NCBI GenBank assembly: GCA_037501455.1
Contig: CM074864.1
Coordinates: forward strand, 23,058,001-23,122,000
DNA length: 64,000 nucleotides
Reading direction: 5' to 3'
Source of the DNA: Lantana camara
Taxonomy: Eukaryota; Streptophyta; Magnoliopsida; Lamiales; Verbenaceae
In this document: positions 1 through 10,854 of the stretch, in pieces
Numbering within the stretch: the first letter of the stretch is position 1
Layout: every line of letters starts with the position of its first letter
The notes under the pieces: generated by a model
Seen by the model: only the letters and a program-made list of their open reading frames with translations
Databases searched by the model: none
What the model was told of the DNA's origin: nothing
Made by a program: the position numbers and the translations under genes

Positions 1-195
1 GTTACGTTGATTATGAAATGGGATAGGACTTTTAAGTTAAGTTATGCTATGATATGTATACGTTTGTCTTGAAAATGGTTTTGGTGTGTAAAACCCTATT
101 CCCGATTCATAGTCTTTTGTTTAATACGTGCTATGCTCCATATTATGTATCGTGTGTGTGTTCAGCCCCCTCACTCAGTTGAGTTGTAGACTGAC
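1..195 (+). repeat. E0 5' LTR, left piece (interrupted by E1)
   Basis: This is the interior of an LTR. It carries the CCCCCTCACTCAG motif followed by a GACTG arm that recurs near the 3' part of most LTRs in the window (compare 11875-11900 and 52525-52550). It stops at 195 where E1 begins and resumes at 20403 with the expected continuation (ACCCCTCC...TTCAGTTGCAGG). The beginning of this LTR lies left of the window. No coding potential is visible. Confidence 0.75.
191..195. repeat. Target-site duplication of E1, left copy (CTGAC)
   Basis: CTGAC directly precedes the TGTAACACCCC start of E1 and is repeated at 20398-20402 directly after the E1 terminus ..TGTTACA. A 5-bp duplication is the normal footprint of Ty3/gypsy integrase. 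Confidence 0.92.
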
Positions 196-3100
196 TGTAA
201 CACCCCAACTTTTTCGTATTCTAATATGACGAATGTGTTTACTAATTTGTGCGGATTAGTTGGCTATAAGTGTTTTCTATATTTAAATTTCATTATTTAA
301 TTGTTAAATATGTGATTAATGGAAATATATGTAATATTTGATTGGAACGCGTACGATTACTTAAACCACTTGTGCATGAGTAACTTATGTGTTCCCTAAT
401 TGCGCATTTAAATTATTATAAGTATGTAATTATATGATTTACTATTACTATTATTTGACTAAGAAAATTATTTGAAAATTTTCAAATTAAATCCATATGA
501 TTATTTGAAATACTTGCGCACGTGTGATTTGTTCGCTTGTCGTTTTTATATGATTTGAATTCAAAATTTCATGGAAATTTAATATGTTGGAGCTATGTGT
601 GTAATGAACATGTATATATGATCGTTTTACATCTTCGGGTTCGTTTGGTTGCGTTTTAAATTTATTTGGTATGTTTGGAACCAAACCGGGGGCTAACGAG
701 CACTTAGCGCACCCTTGGTTCCGTATATGATATCTTGAGCACGGGAACTCGAAATCGAGTTCCGTCAACTTCGTTTAACTCGTAACGAAATTTGGGTTCA
801 ATGAACTTTGCCTCGTATTTTTCTAAGACCATTTGAAACCCCGAAATTCAACCGAAAATCGAAACGAATGCAAATCTACCACTCTTTACTAAAAATGCCA
901 TAACTCATTCAAACCTTAACCAAATTAACCATTGTTGGATCCTATGGAACCCTAGTTAAGGCCAATAACACCCCAAACCAGGCCCAAACCGAACCATACT
1001 CAGTAAACATGAGAAATATCAGCCCAAGGCCCCTGCTCCAGTCCATTCCCGTCACCATGCCCTAGTTGGAGATTTCAAGCTCAAATATCTTCCAACCTTC
1101 CACCAATTCACAAGGTGAGTTTAGGGTTGTGATACACATTCATTAAGGTTCATTTTAAGCCAAGTATCCCTAATTTTAAGCTCATATTCATAGAGTTTTG
1201 AAGATAGACATGAATAGTTAGGTTCTGAAGCTATACTTTGATCTCATGCATTCTTTGGTGCCTTTGGATGATTTAAAGCATGAATAAGATTGTTTAAACT
1301 TCCTCCTTTCATCTACGATCATGTATTTGGTGGTGGTCGAGTGTTTAATGAGATACCATTATCGAGTTTGGATGAAAATTTCATGATTTGAACTCATCCT
1401 TCTCTCCCTCACATTTAATGACTTTGGTGGCATGATTGTGAGTTATTTTAAGGTTTTTCTATTACATATATGCTACCATTTCATATCTGAATTTGTTGGT
1501 TGGAGTTTGTCATGGATTCTGCTCTGTTTTCATGGCGTTTTGTTGCTGGAACGAGCAGGGTCGCGGCCGCGACCGAACCAAGAACAAACTTGGTAGCGGC
1601 CGCGACTCCCTCACAATTTTGGAAGTCTGTATGCATTCCTGGTCGTGGCCAACACCCTAAATTGCCCAAGTTTCAAGTTCTTGTAAAATTGATCAAATTC
1701 TGATTTTTGCATGGGTAGCGGTCGCTACCATCGCGACCCTCACGTTAACTGCATGGAATTTCAGTTTTTAAACGTGGTTTACATGGATTATTTGGCTCGT
1801 TATTGGTTCAATCATTTCATTAACATGTCATATAATGTGTTATCTTATGTGTTGTGAAGTTTGGCAAGTTTTCGTTGAATATTTTTCGAGTTACGACTCT
1901 ATATGTCTTTAACGCTCCCAATGTGTGCATGCATAGAATGTTGCTATTAAAGATGAACCCTAATTGCTTCTTATTTCTTATTTTATGACTTGTATAATAT
2001 GTATACGTGTTATATGACGTGTTATGTTTGTTAATTGGAATCCTTGGATTGATTTGGCTTGATATATGAAGGATATGAAATTGAACGAATTAATTGTGCA
2101 CAAGAATGTTTCTATAACATGGTATCATATCTTATGCATTCATAACTAATGTTATTCCTATTATATATTGCTTATGACTCGTATTAATGCAAGATATGAA
2201 AGATAGCAATCGTATGAGAATGAATCCAACCGTATTGGACGTTTTGATAAGTTACTTAGATCTATGACCCCATGGCATGAACCATATTTCCTTTGTACCT
2301 CATATCATGATCAATGCATTACCGCGCGTCATATTTGGTTTATTTAGAGTCTTGAGTCTCACGAATTCATTGCATTGTCCTTTGTACAGTTTTCTCCAGG
2401 GCGGAGATGCCGGGTTCATAGGTTATTCTCAAGTCTTCTTTCTTCCTTGGTCTTGTCCGGTAAAGTGTAGCAGGTGGGTTTCTCTTCTATTAGATAAACA
2501 GACCCGATATATCCCAATTTGTATATTTCAAGCTAAAGGTACTCTATATACATATATATATCGAGTCGCTTTCAAGGAGTCTATGATTTTGATTGTTAAA
2601 CCGTTTTCTTTTATGACTACTTACCGATTGTTTTGGCAAGGACATGTTTGATTGATTGCACGGGCCCAGGGACTTGGTACATGTGGCTATCCGGGGAGGC
2701 AAGGGCCGACGGTGATCCCGTGTGTTAGTCCCACATCGTAGCGGTGATACCGGCCCTCGCTAGGAGTTTTAGCGGGGAATAGGAGCTGAGTGCCAATTGG
2801 GGAATTCATGTAACCCCATTGGTCATTGATTGGGAGGCCGGGTCTTCCTAACCCGTCCACCACCCGGAGGTAGAAGGTGTAATTGTTAATGCATGAACGA
2901 ATGATAATGATTGAATGATCGAATGAATGAAATGAGTGTTGCATGATCGCTAATGAAAACTGTTTTCCACACACGAGGTGTAGGTTGGAGATCTTACCCC
3001 CCTCGTCGGGCTCACGTTTTGACCGATTGATTGATTGAATTAAATTGATTGTTGTAATCCCGAGCGTTATTTTATTTTGTTTTCACCCACTTGGGAAATT

Positions 3101-3648
3101 ATTCCAAAACCTCACGCGGGATTATAACTTGCATGTGTGGGTGTTTAATTTCTGCAGTATTACATTAATATGCCCCATTTTATACCCACCAGTCTCCTAT
3201 AGACTGAACCCGGATTGTTTTAGTTTTCTTGCAGGTTTGGTGTGCTAGGCGGGAAGTTAAGTCTTTTGGTCAAGTCAAAGTCGGTTAATATGCATATTGT
3301 ATCATGATTTGTTAAGTTGAAGAATGTAATATTTGCATTGATTTTAGTACCATTATGAACCACGTATTTGATGTTTTATGATTTCATTGAATTTCGGGAC
3401 TAGGTACTTATGTTAGTGGAACCCGTCTCTGTGATTGATATAATCTGTTGGATTTTATCCCACTTCCGTAAATTCATTTATTTTATTGAAATTATTTTAA
3501 TTGGTTGCGTAAGCTAGTACCCTCCTAGCCTATGGAGTGAGTGAGTCCCCATTCGCAGTGAGCTAGGTTTATGTCTGGACTTTCCATTTCATTCGTGGAT
3601 CGGGCTAATAGTGCGGGGGATGTGGCGCCTCCTGGTTGGGGTGCTACA
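196..3648 (+). repeat. E1 5' LTR (3453 bp)
   Basis: It starts TGTAACACCCCAAC and ends GGGGTGCTACA, followed by TCCTTAAG and the primer-binding site. Relative to the 3' LTR it lacks 223 bp, lost between two TTAATTG repeats (remaining copy near 2090; the block is present at 8731-8953). It keeps a palindrome cluster (1559-1738) that the 3' LTR has lost. Splice-donor-like sequence occurs at 1112 (CAAG/GTGAGT) and near 2474, and acceptor-like sequence (TTGCAG/GT) at 3233. Confidence 0.9.
1559..1738. repeat. GCGGCCGC-type palindrome cluster in E1 5' LTR
   Basis: It contains GGTCGCGGCCGCGACC (near 1560), GGTAGCGGCCGCGACT (near 1591), a decayed GGTCGTGGCC (near 1640) and GGTAGCGGTCGCTACC (near 1712). 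Each is a near-perfect inverted repeat. The cluster follows ATTCTGCTCTGTTTT at 1516-1530. E7 (48546-48780) and the E0 3' LTR (29579-29700) carry the same type. Function unknown. Confidence 0.85.
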
Positions 3649-3656
3649 TCCTTAAG

Positions 3657-3670
3657 TGGTATCAGAGCCC
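3657..3670 (+). other. E1 primer-binding site (initiator tRNA-Met type)
   Basis: TGGTATCAGAGCCC begins 8 nt after the LTR end. It is complementary to the 3' end of plant initiator tRNA-Met, the usual minus-strand primer of this type of element. Confidence 0.88.
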
Positions 3671-3710
3671 GGTTGCAAAACCGGTGTTCTCGTGTCGTGA
3701 TTGAGTCAGT

Positions 3711-3731
3711 CTAGGTCGTACGGCATAGGAA
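3711..3731 (+). promoter_or_regulatory. Conserved post-PBS box in E1 (candidate packaging/dimerisation signal)
   Basis: CTAGGTCGTACGGCATAGGA with a CGTACG palindromic core. Versions occur at the matching place in all seven internal regions of the window (12403, 21031, 41775 minus strand, 44875, 53054, 59443). The role is inferred only from position and conservation. Confidence 0.55.
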
Positions 3732-5416
3732 CTACGTGACAATGTGTGCATTGTATCAATCTTGAATATGAAATTGCCTTCCTTTGTTAATCATGTTGAA
3801 TTATTTGTTACATTCTTACATGATCAGTGCCTTTTGTGTTGAATACGTGCCATGAGCATGCACTAATCGCATGCATGTACTCTTGGAATAAGTTATGTAT
3901 TACAGGTTATGATGATACTATCAAACCACGGCCAAGTATCATGCTAACAACGCTTTATTGCAAGTTCTTTTTGAGGTATAGAAGATCGGAAAGATGCACC
4001 GGGAATGGATATAGAGGACTCGAGATGCGTGGTCTTCATGGATAGAGCTAAAGTTTAAGGGTTAGGAGCTGGAATGGAAGATCGACTTTAGAGAGGCAAG
4101 TATAGAGAGATATTTGATGAAATAGGAGTTGATCAGGGAATATTATGACTCCGAAGATTGGCATATCGGGCTCTTCTACATATGGTGCAATAATCGGATT
4201 GAATTGGATCATCTAATCTAAGGAATGAAGTGAGTGAACCTTGGAGGTATTTTGGTCCAGGGTTAGGATCATTGAAGAGATATCGATAATGAAGAGGGGT
4301 CAAGGTAAAGTGGGTCCGGTAGGAGTTATACACCAAGGGACATCAAAGAAGGATTTCTAAATAAACCTATTGATTAGAAATCAAGTTATAGAAGTCAAAA
4401 ATCGGAAGGAGTTCGGATCGGGTGCTCTAGATTTCGATCAAGACGGAAAACGAGTGGGAAAGGATGGGCACGAGCCAAGTAACGTGGAGAATATGAATTC
4501 ATGAAGGGTGACCATACTACGGACAAGATTTCAGCTCGTTTCCCAAATCCAAGCTAAATTGTCGTGTTGCGAGGGTGAATTGGGAAATATAGAGCAACGA
4601 ATGGAAACGGTAAAGAAAGGCAAAGACTTTTTGGAAGGAAATCATGCGCTCAAGTGGAAGTAAGTGGAAAACAAGTGCAATTCACCAATCCAAACTCATA
4701 AAGGATGAGCACAGGAATCTTGATCAACATGTAGAAGAAATTCGGATGCTAATTCCGTGGATATAGAAGAAGTTTGGGAACGAAAGATTGTAATTCCGGA
4801 CCGTGAAAGGTACAAGTTGAGGCACAAGGACTCATGGAAATCTGAAAAACCGTGGGAAAGACAAAGAATAATCAACATGTCAAAGTAAGCAGTGGCCAGA
4901 GAAATGAGAACAAGCTATCGAGTTAACCACTTGCCAGCTTGGTGACAGGTTCCAAAGCATTCATGGCACGTACATCATAATTTGCATCAAATTATTTATT
5001 TTTCTTTACTTATGTTTGTGCATGCATTTCTATTTGATTTTGTTGCTCTAATGTGCGGCATATTTAATTGTTGCAAGTGTGCCACGTGTATTGTCATTTT
5101 AACCCGACATACATTTTAGTGTTTACTTGGTAGGAAGTTCTTTCACCTCACTTATCGAGTATCTCTTCGATGGGCCACATCTGAGTTAAGAGGATAAGAG
5201 ATAATAGGATGGCACCTCATAAGGAAGATGACTTCAGGAAATAAAGAACTTCAAGTAAGGGTTAGGTGGTTCAAAAGGAACTCCGAAGGAAAGTGAGACT
5301 AGAATTGGTTGCGGGGTGTTTGGATCGAACAACAATAGAGAAGGGGGTTTCGATTATGAAGAGGATTGAAAAGGAAGTTGAAAGATAATCTTTGGTTTGT
5401 TATGTTCGTTAAAATT

Positions 5417-5435
5417 CCCCCCCCCCCCCCCCCCC
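5417..5435. repeat. Homopolymer run of 19 C
   Basis: An uninterrupted C run (G on the other strand) inside the E1 internal region. It is probably a slippage product, and its exact length may be an assembly estimate. Confidence 0.8.
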
Positions 5436-6675
5436 AAATGAAATGTTTCCATCAAGAATTTCGATGAAAGAAGGATCGATGGAGTTCAAGGTGTAACGAT
5501 AGAAATTTTAAGGGGGTGAGCATAACCAAGAGGCAAAAATTTGAAACTTGAAGTGGTGGCCGAAGAAATAATTAATAGAGATAATGGAAATGTAATTAGG
5601 GAAGATCCGGGAATTTTACATTGGTGAGCAGAAATGAATAAGACGACTTTAAGGGTTGACCATTAAAAGGAGAGCTAAGCTACTAGATTGGGTTGAAGAT
5701 TTTCACGGAGAATAGAGGAGAGAGCTCGTGGAATCATTCTACGTATGTAAGTTGATTGAGAGATAAAAGAGTTAGGAAGGGGTTTAGGAAACTCCCAAGC
5801 TGAGCTGTCAAGAGGGAACAGATTCAAGTTATCATAGAAAGGGATGCTGTTAATAAAGTTTGGTCCAATGAGTTCAGAAGGAGTTAAGAAGAAACAAAAC
5901 CGGCGTGGATGAACATTGGGATATCTAAATCAAACTTCAAAAATCATCAAGAACATCATATCTTCGATTAAGAATTGTAGGAGCCAAATACCAAATTTCA
6001 CTTTAGAGAGTTAAGTAGAGTGAAAAGGGTAAAGTGAACGGAAGATAGGGATAGATTTGGATGATATATACTCCGGTCGGGGAATGAACTTTAAAGGATG
6101 CCAAGGGAAGTTATCTTCGGTGGTATGTTAGGCTTTGATTGGGTAAAGAAAATAGCTATGGATTTGATTTCAGGACGAATGATCTAACAGTCTAGTGGGG
6201 AATCAAAGCTAGGCCGTTGAGGAGTTGGTATGATTGAAGGAAACTTATAGGGATTGATGAAGGAACGAAGAAGAAGATTTGAAAGCAGTACAAGTCAGAA
6301 GTGAATAAAGAATAAAATCTTTAGAGGATTTATCATTGTTTCACCGGGGTACCCTGAAGAGTTTAAGGACAAGTCAAGCACTGAGCTCACTTTCGGCATG
6401 GATCATGCATTGGACAACAAAACTCACGGTTTTAAATTATGCAACTACGGCGAACGGTACATGAAGCATCCATGATACATGCATCCATGCAAATTTAACT
6501 TAAATAATTTTATGTTATGTGCTTTGATTCCTTATCATGTTAAATTACTTGGAGTATTTGATAGTCAACGTGGATGATATCTATTACCCGCTTTGGGTGT
6601 CTTACGTGATTTTAATTATGGTTTCGCGTTATGTTGCTCGGGGGTACTGGAGACTTTCTTGCTTTGTTTTTGTTT

Positions 6676-6947
6676 GAGAGACGGGGTGCTCTCATCGGTT
6701 GTATGAGACGAGGATTCTCTTATTTTTGTTTGAGAGATGGGGTGCTCTTGTTGTTTGTAAGAGACGGGGATTCTCTTATTTTTGTTTGAGAGACGGGGTG
6801 CTCTCGTCGTTTGTAAGAGACGGGGATTCTCTTGTTTTTATTTGAGAGACGGGGTGCTCTCTTTGTTTGCGAGAGACGGGGTTCTCTCATTGTTGAAAGA
6901 GAGACGGGGCTCTCTCCTTGTTGCTTGTGAGGGACGGGGAATCTCTC
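6676..6947. repeat. Tandem hairpin array, GAGAGACGGGG..CTCTC type, ten units (E1)
   Basis: Ten units, each a short inverted repeat with GAGAGA and TCTCTC arms around CGGGG. They are separated by T/G-rich linkers, giving a period near 37-39 nt in the regular part. Two variants alternate through much of the array (GAGAGACGGGGTGCTCTC and AGAGACGGGGATTCTCT), suggesting growth as dimers. The array ends about 45 nt before the polypurine tract. Similar arrays lie at the same relative place in E8 (54696-55036) and E9 (62188-62290). Confidence 0.88.
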
Positions 6948-6993
6948 ATTGTTTATTTTCGGGCGAGTAGTGAATCCGAGGCCGGATTCCTTT

Positions 6994-7005
6994 AAGGGGG
7001 AGAGA
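6994..7005 (+). other. E1 polypurine tract
   Basis: AAGGGGGAGAGA immediately upstream of the 3' LTR start at 7007. It is the expected RNase H-resistant primer for plus-strand synthesis. Confidence 0.85.
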
Positions 7006-7006
7006 T

Positions 7007-9741
7007 TGTAACGCCCCAACTTTTCCGTATTCTAATATGGCATATGTGTTTACTAATTTACATGGATTAGTTGGCTATAAGTGTTTTCTATATTTAGATT
7101 TCATTATTTAGTTGTTAAATATGTGATTAATGGAAATATATGTAATATTTGATTGGAACGCGTACGATTACTTGAACCACTTGTGCATGAATAACTTATG
7201 TGTTCCCTAACTGCGTGTTTCAATTATTATAACTATTTAATTATATGATTTACTATTATTATTATTCGAATAAGCAAATTATTTGAAATTGTTCGAATTA
7301 AATCTATATGATTATTTGAAATACTTGCGCACGCATGATTTGTTTGCGTGTAGTTTTTATATGATTTGAATTCCAAATTTCGTGGAAATTTAATATGTTG
7401 GAGCTATGTGTGTCATGAACATGTATATAAGAGAGTTTTACATATTCGGGTTCGTTTGGTTGCGTTTTAAATTTATTTGGTATGTTTGGAACCAAGCTGG
7501 GGGCTAACGAGCACTTAGCGCACCCTTGGTTCCGTATGTGATATCTTGAGGTTAGGAACTCCAAATAGAGTTCCGTCAACTTCGTTGAACTCATAACGAA
7601 ATTTGGGTTCAATGAACTTAGCCTCATATTTTTCTAAGAACATTTGGAACCCCGAAATTCAACCAAAATTCGAAACGAATGAAAATCTGCCACCCTTTAC
7701 TAAAAATGCCATAACTCATTCAAACCTTGACCAAATTAACCATGGTTGGATCCTATGGAACCCTAGTTAAGGCCACTAACACCCATACCAGCCCCGAACT
7801 GAACCATACTAAGAAAACATGAGAAATATCAGCCCAAAGCCCTTGCTCCAGTCCATTCCCGTCACTATGCCCTACTTGGAGATCTCAAGCTCAAATCTCT
7901 TCCAACCTTCCACCAATTCATAAGGTGAGTTCAGGGTTGTGATATGCATTCATTAAGGTTCATTTTAACCCAAGTATCCCTAATTTTAAGCTCATATTCA
8001 TGGAGTTTTGAAGATAGACATGAATAGTTAGGTTTTGAAGCTATACTTTGATCTCATGCATTCTTTGGTGCCTTTGGATGACTTAAAGCATGAATAAGAT
8101 TGTTTGAACTTCCTCCTTTGATCTATGATCATGTATTTGATGGTGGTTGAGTGTTTAATGAGATACCATTAACGAGTTTGGAAGAAAATTTCATGATTTG
8201 AACTCATCCTTCTCTCTCTCACGTTTGATGACATTGGTGGCATGATTGTGAGTTATTTTAAGATTGTTGTATTGCATATATGTTACCATTTCATACCTGA
8301 ACTTGTTGGTTGGAGTTTGGCATGGATTCTGCTCTGTTTTCATGGCGTTTTGTTGCTGGAACGAGTAGGGTCGCGGCCCTCACGTTAACTGCATAGAATT
8401 TCAGTTTTTAAATGTGGTTTACATGTATTATTTGGCTCGTTTTTAGTTCAATCAGATCATTAACATGTCATATAATGTGTTATCTTATGTGTTGTGAAGT
8501 TTGGCAAGTTTTCATTGAATATTTTTCGAGTTATGGCTTCATATGTCTTTAACGCTCCCAATGTGTGCATACATGGCATGTTGCTCTTAAAGACGAACCC
8601 TAATTGCTTCTTTTTTCTTATTTTATGACTTGTATAATATGTATACGTGTTATATGACGTGTTATGTTTGTTAATTGGAATCCTTGGATTGATTTGGATT
8701 GATATATGAAGGATATGAAATTGAATGAATTTAATTGATACTTGTATGCTTTGATGTTCCATGTTTGAACCCTAAGTGACATCTTACTCCTTCTTAATGG
8801 ATTGTATGAATTGTATACATGTTATGCTATGTGTTATCCGTATTATTTAAATCCCCTGAATTAATTTGGTATGATTTATGAAAGCCATTAACTCATATGG
8901 ATATGAACGCTTCTTGAAAGGAATTAAGGGCTTGTATACATGTCTTGAAGACATTAATTGTGCACAAGAATGTTTCTATAACATGATATTATATCTTATG
9001 CATTCCTAACTATTGTTATTCCTATTATATATCGCTTATGACTCGTATTAATGCAAGATATGAAAGACAACAAACGTATGAGAATGAATCCAACCGTCTT
9101 GGATGTTTTGATAAGTTAATTGAATCTTTGACCTCATGACACATGAATCATGATTCCTTTGTACCTCATATCATGATCAATGCATTCTCGCGCATCATAT
9201 TTGGTTTATTTAGAGTCTTGAGTCTCACGAATTCATTGCATTATCCTTTGTACAGTTTTCTCCAGGGTGTAGATGTCGGGTTCATAGGTTATTCTCAAGT
9301 CTTCTTTCTTCCTTGGTCTTGTCCGGTAAAGTGTAGCAGGTGGGTTTCTCTTCTATTAGATAAAACAGACCCGACATATCCCAATGTGTGTATTTCAAGC
9401 CAAAGGTACTACATATACATATACATCGAGTCGTTTTCAAGGAGTTTATGATTTTGATTATTAAACCTTTTTTCTTTTATAACTACTTACCAATTGTTTT
9501 GGCGAGGACATGATTGATTGATTGCACGGCCCCAGGGACTTGGTACATGTGCCTATCCGGGGAGGCAAGGGCCGACAGTGATCCCGTGTGCTAGTCCCAC
9601 ATCATAGCATTGATACCAGCCCTCGCTAGGAGTTTTAGTGGGGAATGGGAGCTGAGTGCCAATTGGGGAATTCATGTAATCCCATTGGTTATTGATTGGG
9701 AGACCGGGTCTTGCTAACCCGTGCACCACCCGAAGGAAGAA
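7007..9741 (+). repeat. E1 3' LTR, left piece
   Basis: It starts TGTAACGCCCCAAC and parallels the 5' LTR. At about 8368-8382 the palindrome cluster of the 5' LTR is missing: the sequence runs GGGTCGCGG directly into CCCTCACG, a loss of about 168 bp with breakpoints in the palindromes. It keeps the 223-bp block (8731-8953) that the 5' LTR has lost. It is interrupted at 9741 by E2 and resumes at 19646. Confidence 0.9.
9737..9741. repeat. Target-site duplication of E2, left copy (AAGAA)
   Basis: AAGAA precedes TGTAACACC at 9742 and is repeated at 19641-19645. The uninterrupted version of this LTR region in E1 (near 2870-2890) has a single AGAAGGTG at this place. Confidence 0.93.
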
Positions 9742-10582
9742 TGTAACACCCCGACTCACAGTCGGTACAGGTAAATTATGTGATTTAATATTATTGCGTT
9801 TTAGATTATTTGTATAGGATTATTTTGAATTATTTGAACTTATATGAATTATGTGATTGAATGTTGCATGAGAGTTATACGTTTTAATTGAGTTGGCCTT
9901 ATTTGAACCGGTATTTATTGAACCGAACCAACCTGAACCAGAACACCTTGAACCGAACCCGTGAACCGAACCGGTTCAGCCTTAAAGGCTGAACCATTTT
10001 TCTTTCTTCTTCATCTCACGTGAAACCACATCAACCAAGCCAAGAAGAGAAGCCAAAACCTCATTTTTTGATCAAGCTTCAATCAACCATAACTTCTTCA
10101 TTTCTTGACCAATCTTCGAGTTTGAGTAAGTTTCGGAAACCTCTCGGCATGCTCGTTAATTCTATGGTTTAAGTTCTTCTTTTGGAGCCTTGGATGAGTT
10201 CTTTGGATTGTGTGTGAATAGTAAGGGTTTAGTTCAAAATTTGGATATGAGTTCTATACTTGTTATATTTGAATTCCATCTTTATATATGAGTTATCCAT
10301 ATGGTATATGTTGCATTTATTCCATGAAAGCATGGGTTAGTTGAGCATTTATGATGAATATGTGTTTAAACTTGATTTCTTTCATTCTTGGATTAAGGGC
10401 ATGAAAGCTTGATTTGTTTGAGTTTTATGAGTACTTTACGTCAAGCATGAATTATTTGTATTGTTTGTGCATTTTGAGAGGTTGTGGCAACTCTTGGGTG
10501 TTGGTTTTTGGCCATTTTTGGCACCAAATGAGCTTCCCCTGTTTCTGTAAAAATGGAATTCTGTTCCAGCTTTCGAACCAGG

Positions 10583-10712
10583 CCGGAACGGCCGTTCCCG
10601 CCCAGTTTTAAACTGGGAACGACCGTTCCCAGGCCATACTGTTCATGACCGAGAATGGGAACGACCGTTCCCAGTTGTACTGGGAACGGGAACGGCCGTT
10701 CCCATGGCCGGA
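10583..10712. repeat. GGGAACG-type palindrome cluster in E2 5' LTR
   Basis: GGAACGGCCGTTCC, GGGAACGACCGTTCCC (twice) and GGGAACGGCCGTTCCC lie within 130 bp. Each can form a hairpin of six to eight base pairs and is rich in CpG. The identical array is at 17879-18008 in the other LTR. Solo LTR E3 and the E4 spacer carry the same type. Confidence 0.9.
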
Positions 10713-10729
10713 ACCGTTGCCACTGCATC

Positions 10730-10854
10730 AAATCCGCGAGGGTGGATTTTTCTTTTGGGAAAAATCCATGAGGGTGGATTTGAGGCAGTAGCTTTAGAAA
10801 AATCCATGGGGGTGGATTTTGCCCTTTGGAAAAATCCATGGGGGTGGATTTTTC
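10730..10854. repeat. Four tandem AAAATCCA-N6-TGGATTTT hairpins in E2 5' LTR
   Basis: Units at about 10730, 10760, 10797 and 10830 have AAATCCA and TGGATTT arms around a six-base G-rich loop (TGGGGG, TGAGGG or GCGAGG). The arms are AT-rich, unlike the GC-rich palindromes just upstream. The copy in the 3' LTR is at 18026-18150. Confidence 0.9.

Larger units (their letters stand above)
3649..7006 (+). mobile_element. E1 internal region, non-coding
   Basis: About 3.36 kb with no open frame resembling gag, protease, reverse transcriptase or integrase on either strand. Recognisable parts in order: primer-binding site 3657-3670; a TAGGTCGTACGGC box at 3711; CTAATCGCATGCAT at 3862 followed by an acceptor-like TTACAG at 3905; a short peptide-like core near 4540-4650 shared with E5 and E9; a run of 19 C at 5417-5435; an array of ten hairpin repeats at 6676-6947; and the polypurine tract before 7007. 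The rest is purine-rich sequence with no function I can assign. Confidence 0.8.

Noticed and set aside
5417..5435. The run of 19 C as a functional G-quadruplex or promoter element
   Set aside because: A single homopolymer in a decayed non-coding region is more simply explained by slippage, and its length is uncertain in assemblies.
6676..6947. The regularly spaced repeats resemble a CRISPR array
   Set aside because: The linkers are themselves repetitive and of uneven length, no cas genes exist, and the context is a plant retroelement with a polypurine tract just downstream.
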